From: Candidatus Omnitrophota bacterium
GTDB lineage: Bacteria > Omnitrophota > Gorgyraeia > Zapsychrales > JANLHA01
Assembly (NCBI GenBank): GCA_023247815.1
Contig: JAHFFS010000035.1
Span: forward strand, 1-9,919
Reading direction: 5' to 3'
Length of the DNA stretch: 9,919 nucleotides
The notes beneath the pieces were generated by a model that was not told the DNA's origin, did not search any database, and saw nothing but the letters and a program-made list of their open reading frames with translations. The position numbers were made by a program, and so were the translations under genes. Shown in pieces: positions 6,980 to 9,919 of the stretch. The first letter of the stretch is position 1; each line of letters begins with the position of its first letter.

Positions 6980-8392
6980 ATGATAAAAACTTTGGGTCAG
7001 CAATTGCAGAGTGATCGACGGGTCAAGCAGGCCAAAGGGTTATTGTTGGCGGCGTTGAAAGAGCATCAGGCCAAAATGAAACCGCGGCCGGCGCACAAAC
7101 ATTTGCAGAAGCATTTTGATCAATTGATTGCCAAATGTTCCCAATTGCGGGGAGGGCAACTTTATTATCCCTATCTTTCAAGCGGATTGGGCAAGGGGCC
7201 GCTGGTGGAATTGGCAGACGGCAGTGTTAAGTATGATTTCATTACCGGCATTGGTGTTTACTATCTAGGGCATTCTCATCCCAAACTGCTTTCCTCATCA
7301 ATCGACGCGGCTTTGGAAGATACACTCATCCAAGGAAACCTTCAGCAATCAACGGCAACGGTTGAAATATTGGAATTGATCGTGAAGACGGCCTGCTGCA
7401 AAGGGGCCGCGTTAAAGCATTGTTTCCTTACCTCGTCGGGTGCTATGGCCAATGAGAATGGCCTTAAGATTGTTTTTCAAAAGCATGCCCCAGCCAAACG
7501 TATTTTAGCCTTTCAACGCGCCTTTGCCGGACGCAGTATGGTGACAGCGCAGATCACGGATAAAGCCATCAACCGCGCCGGACTGCCTAAGGTTCTCGCG
7601 GTTGATTATGTTCCTTTTTATGATCCGGCAAAACCACAAGAAAGCATTCGGCTCGCGAAAGCGGCCCTTTTGAAACATCTTAAAAAATTCCCCCGCCAGC
7701 ACGCCGGGATGATGTTTGAATTGATTCAGGGGGAAGGTGGGTATTATCCGGGATCAAGGGAATTTTTTGTGACCTTGATGAAGATTTTGAAAGATCATAA
7801 ACGGGCCATCCTCGTCGATGAGATCCAGACCTTTGGCCGTACCAGTGAGGCCTTTGCTTTTCAGCATTTTGGCCTGGATAAGTATGTGGATGTTGTGACG
7901 ATCGGCAAGATGCTGCAGGTGTGTGCCACCCTTTTTCGAGAGGAGTATAAGCCGCAACCCGGATTTATCAGCCAGACCTTTACCGCGAGTTCTTCGTCGA
8001 TCCATGCCGCGAAGACGATTATTCAGGAGCTGCTTGGAGGAGGGTATCTTGGGGGCCAGGGGAAGATCCAAAAATTCCATCAGCATTTTGTCGCGCGATT
8101 GGAAGGGTTGGCGAAAAAATATCCTTGCTGGGTTCGCGGCCCCTTTGGTTTTGGCGCGATGATCGCGGTCACGGTCCTTGACGGAAAAATGGAATCGGCA
8201 AAGGAATTTTTAAAAGTTTTATTTCAAAATGGCGCCATGGCTTTCGTGGCCGGCCATGAACCGGTAAGGATCCGTTTTTTGATTCCCGTAGGGGCCGTAA
8301 CGTTTTCGGACATCGATCGCGTTTGTGAATTGCTTGAGAAAAGTTTATTGCAAACCGTTAAGGGGATGAAGTTGGAAAATCCAACATGTTGA
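6980..8392 (+). CDS. Class III PLP-dependent aminotransferase (omega-amino acid type; AstC/lysine 6-aminotransferase-like)
   Basis: A fold-type I, class III aminotransferase, 470 residues from the ATG at 6980. Motifs in that numbering: GHSHP near 97-101, the PLP-phosphate segment TSSGAMANENG at 151-161, FELIQGEGG at 246-254, DEIQ with D280 (binds the pyridine nitrogen), and TIGKMLQVCA with Schiff-base K310. The C-terminal VRIRFLIP segment is where the family's substrate-carboxylate Arg lies. It is longer than AstC/ArgD (about 400 residues). The GK..QVC active-site segment and FE.IQGEGG...REFF stretch resemble lysine 6-aminotransferases. By position (directly before astA and astD) it should fill the AstC step, moving the terminal amino group of N2-succinylornithine or a similar compound to 2-oxoglutarate; this is inference. 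An in-frame ATG at 6944 would add 12 polar residues and overlap the M20 gene by 23 bases. Neither start has a strong binding site; I prefer 6980. Confidence 0.88.
   Translation: MIKTLGQQLQSDRRVKQAKGLLLAALKEHQAKMKPRPAHKHLQKHFDQLIAKCSQLRGGQLYYPYLSSGLGKGPLVELADGSVKYDFITGIGVYYLGHSHPKLLSSSIDAALEDTLIQGNLQQSTATVEILELIVKTACCKGAALKHCFLTSSGAMANENGLKIVFQKHAPAKRILAFQRAFAGRSMVTAQITDKAINRAGLPKVLAVDYVPFYDPAKPQESIRLAKAALLKHLKKFPRQHAGMMFELIQGEGGYYPGSREFFVTLMKILKDHKRAILVDEIQTFGRTSEAFAFQHFGLDKYVDVVTIGKMLQVCATLFREEYKPQPGFISQTFTASSSSIHAAKTIIQELLGGGYLGGQGKIQKFHQHFVARLEGLAKKYPCWVRGPFGFGAMIAVTVLDGKMESAKEFLKVLFQNGAMAFVAGHEPVRIRFLIPVGAVTFSDIDRVCELLEKSLLQTVKGMKLENPTC
8371..8385 (+). promoter_or_regulatory. Perfect small hairpin directly before the astA start codon
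   Basis: GTTGG (8371-8375), a 5-base loop AAAAT, and CCAAC (8381-8385) form a perfect 5-bp stem ending at the base before the ATG at 8386. The only purine-rich ribosome binding candidate (GGA, 8374-8376) straddles the stem. The hairpin could hide the site until ribosomes finishing the aminotransferase gene, which stops at 8392, melt it. It also lies within coding sequence, so a chance occurrence is possible. Confidence 0.4.
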
Positions 8393-9405
8393 TCTTACGG
8401 CCGATCAAAAAAAACGATCTTGACCAGCTTTATGAGCTCGCGTCCCTTTCTGAGGTGGGTCTGACCACCTTGCCTTATGATCGGGAAGTTTTGGAGCGAC
8501 GGGTGAAAGAGTCTTGCAAAAGTTTTCAATCAACGGCTGATCGTCCGGGCCGGGAATCTTATCTTTTTGTCGCGCAAGATTTGTCAACCAAGCGCGTCGT
8601 TGGGACATCAGCGGTGTTTTCAAAGGTGGGAGGGTATGAGCCTTCTTATACCTATGAATTGAAAACCGAAAAAATCAAATCGAAACTGTTGAATGTTAAA
8701 AAAAATATCCAATATTTGCAGTTGAAAATTGATCATAATGGCCCGAGTGAGGTTGGGACTTTGTTCCTTTCGCCGCGATATCAAAAAAGCGGCAACGGGC
8801 GATTGCTTTCTTTAAGCCGATTTTTATTTATGAAACAATTCGCGTCATGTTTTGAGGACGAAGTGATTGTGGAATTGAGAGGTGTCATTGATGAACAGGG
8901 TTGTTCGCCATTTTGGGAGGCTCTGGGGAAACATTTTTTTGAAGTCGATTTTAAGAAAGCTGATTTGATGGTGATGCGTGATAAAAGGTTTATCGACGAG
9001 CTGATGCCTAAGCATCCGATATATATCCCGCTGCTTCCGGCCACGGCACAGGCTGTCATCGGCAAGGTGCATTCCCATACCGAGCCGGCCTTGCACATGC
9101 TTCTTCAGGAAGGATTTCAGTTGATGGATGAGATTGATATTTTTGAAGCCGGGCCGCTGCTTAAAGCCAAGGTCGCTCGCATTCGGGTCGTTAAACAGTC
9201 GAGGACAAAGAAAATCAAAGACATTGTGACCGGCCCCATCAAATCAAAGATGTTTTTGTTGAGCAGCGTTGGGCGATTTCAAGAATTTTGTTCTTGTACA
9301 GGTAACCTTAAAGAACTTAAGGATGGAGTGGTATTGACCACGGAAGTGGCCGCGGCAATGGGTGTTTCCATCAATGACAAGATTTGTTTCGTGGAATTGA
9401 AATGA
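8386..9405 (+). CDS. astA: Arginine N-succinyltransferase
   Basis: Catalyses succinyl-CoA + L-arginine to N2-succinylarginine + CoA, the first step of the AST route of arginine catabolism; some relatives (AruF/AruG) also use ornithine. At 339 residues it matches the usual length (E. coli AstA about 344) and aligns along its whole length with that enzyme as I recall it. Visible landmarks: LILRP at 2-6, GLTTLP at 25-30, the TLFL.P.....GNG.LLS.SRF.FM acyl-CoA-binding region at about 125-149, ELRGVIDE at 163-170, SPFWEALGKHFF at 174-185, MPKHPIY at 207-213, VH..T.PA at 228-235, and DIFEAGP at 251-257. The fold is GNAT-like. The start overlaps the aminotransferase stop by 7 bases and the end overlaps the dehydrogenase by 4, so it is co-transcribed and probably translationally coupled. 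Only one subunit gene is seen, not the paired AruF/AruG arrangement. Arginine is the expected substrate, with ornithine the main alternative. Confidence 0.94.
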   Translation: MLILRPIKKNDLDQLYELASLSEVGLTTLPYDREVLERRVKESCKSFQSTADRPGRESYLFVAQDLSTKRVVGTSAVFSKVGGYEPSYTYELKTEKIKSKLLNVKKNIQYLQLKIDHNGPSEVGTLFLSPRYQKSGNGRLLSLSRFLFMKQFASCFEDEVIVELRGVIDEQGCSPFWEALGKHFFEVDFKKADLMVMRDKRFIDELMPKHPIYIPLLPATAQAVIGKVHSHTEPALHMLLQEGFQLMDEIDIFEAGPLLKAKVARIRVVKQSRTKKIKDIVTGPIKSKMFLLSSVGRFQEFCSCTGNLKELKDGVVLTTEVAAAMGVSINDKICFVELK

Positions 9406-9919
9406 TGCATACCGGTCAATTATTGATCAATGGCAAATGGCAGTTTGGCAAGGGCAAGGTTTTCACATCCTTGAATCCGGCTGAGCAAAGAAGCATTTGG
9501 CAGGGGAAAGCAGCGGCGGCTGATGACATTGATCGTGCGGTTAAAGCAGCGGGGGCGGCATTTTTAGGATGGAGTGGTTCGCGATTAGAGGAAAGAAAAA
9601 AATATCTGGAGAAATTTGCCGCACTTTTGGAGAAACAGAAAGAAGCCTTCGCGGCATTGATTAGCGAGGAGGTTGGGAAACCAAAATGGGAATCGCTGAC
9701 TGAAGTCAGCGCCATGACCAGTAAGATCGCCATTTCTATACGGGCTTATGAAGAACGATGTCCTACTGTCAGTGTTTCGCTTGCCGAATCCAGCCGACAT
9801 ACCCGTTTCAAACCGCATGGTGTGGTCGCGGTCTTTGGGCCGTTCAATCTTCCTGGGCATCTTCCCAACGGTCATATTGTGCCAGCGTTGCTGGCTGGTA
9901 ATACGGTCATTTTTAAACC
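9402..9919 (+). CDS. astD: N-succinylglutamate 5-semialdehyde dehydrogenase, N-terminal part
   Basis: The first 172 residues of an aldehyde dehydrogenase; the frame is open at the right edge. AstD oxidises N2-succinylglutamate 5-semialdehyde to N2-succinylglutamate with NAD+, the step after the aminotransferase. The visible part matches E. coli AstD closely as I recall it: LLINGKW at 7-13, NP near 25, WQGK at 33-36, the E.GKP.WE..TEV.AM..KIAISI.AY stretch at about 90-116, and HGVVAVFGPFNLPGHLPNGH at 139-158. N149 is the oxyanion-hole Asn. The GKP.WE and GHLPNGH stretches are AstD-like rather than generic for aldehyde dehydrogenases. The catalytic Cys and Glu lie beyond the window. ATG at 9402 overlaps the astA stop (ATGA); a second ATG at 9405 is equally possible and changes one residue. 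GGAA at 9393-9396 is a usable ribosome binding site about 5 bases upstream. Confidence 0.93.
   Translation, partial: MMHTGQLLINGKWQFGKGKVFTSLNPAEQRSIWQGKAAAADDIDRAVKAAGAAFLGWSGSRLEERKKYLEKFAALLEKQKEAFAALISEEVGKPKWESLTEVSAMTSKIAISIRAYEERCPTVSVSLAESSRHTRFKPHGVVAVFGPFNLPGHLPNGHIVPALLAGNTVIFK

Noticed and set aside
9416..9875. Two overlapping minus-strand ORFs near the right end
   Set aside because: They are antisense to the unmistakable astD coding sequence, which continues past the window edge, and show no family features.
1..9919. CRISPR arrays, tRNA or rRNA genes, insertion sequences, integrases, or defence genes
   Set aside because: No regularly spaced repeats, cloverleaf-like segments, transposase/integrase motifs or terminal repeats were found by eye. 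All long coding regions are assigned to surface polysaccharide, c-di-GMP or amino-acid catabolic families.

Overview
The window looks like a piece of a Gram-negative-type (diderm) bacterial chromosome. It carries lipid-linked or O-antigen-like surface polysaccharide genes, a cytoplasmic PAS-GGDEF-EAL cyclic-di-GMP protein, and genes resembling the arginine succinyltransferase (AST) pathway of proteobacteria. The species cannot be fixed from this sequence. The protein families fit a gammaproteobacterium or another diderm lineage that has acquired AST genes. No rRNA, tRNA, CRISPR array, transposase or insertion sequence was seen.

Left block (1-3299, plus strand): the 3' end of a sugar transferase (phosphoglycosyl transferase), a full-length CapD/WbpM/PglF-type UDP-sugar 4,6-dehydratase, and an O-antigen ligase/polymerase-family membrane protein. 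Each junction overlaps by 4 bases, so they form one tight operon. In outline, the dehydratase makes a 4-keto-6-deoxy UDP-sugar precursor, the transferase loads a sugar phosphate onto the lipid carrier, and the Wzy/WaaL-like protein polymerises or ligates the finished glycan outside the inner membrane. Hand counts of 60-base samples here give roughly 25-35% G+C.

Middle (3296-5518, minus strand): a PAS-PAS-GGDEF-EAL protein convergent with the polysaccharide operon. The two stop codons share one TTAA, and a weak intrinsic terminator lies over the junction. Hand-counted G+C rises to above 50% from this gene rightward, which suggests that the polysaccharide locus is a compositionally distinct block ending near 3299.

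A 200-base divergent intergenic region (5519-5745, counting from the preferred starts) holds a good sigma-70-like promoter for the minus-strand gene, an extended -10 candidate for the plus-strand operon, and a 7-bp inverted repeat between them.

Right block (5746-9919, plus strand): M20 metallohydrolase, class III aminotransferase, AstA (arginine N-succinyltransferase) and the start of AstD (succinylglutamate semialdehyde dehydrogenase), packed with overlaps or very short gaps. The order aminotransferase-astA-astD matches the first three genes of the classical astCADBE operon. Two things differ from the textbook version: the cluster starts with an M20 deacylase/carboxypeptidase-type enzyme, and the aminotransferase has an active-site segment resembling lysine 6-aminotransferase rather than typical AstC/ArgD. 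A reasonable inference is a variant AST-like catabolic route in which the M20 enzyme may remove the succinyl group (the AstE step), but the window ends before astB or astE could be checked.
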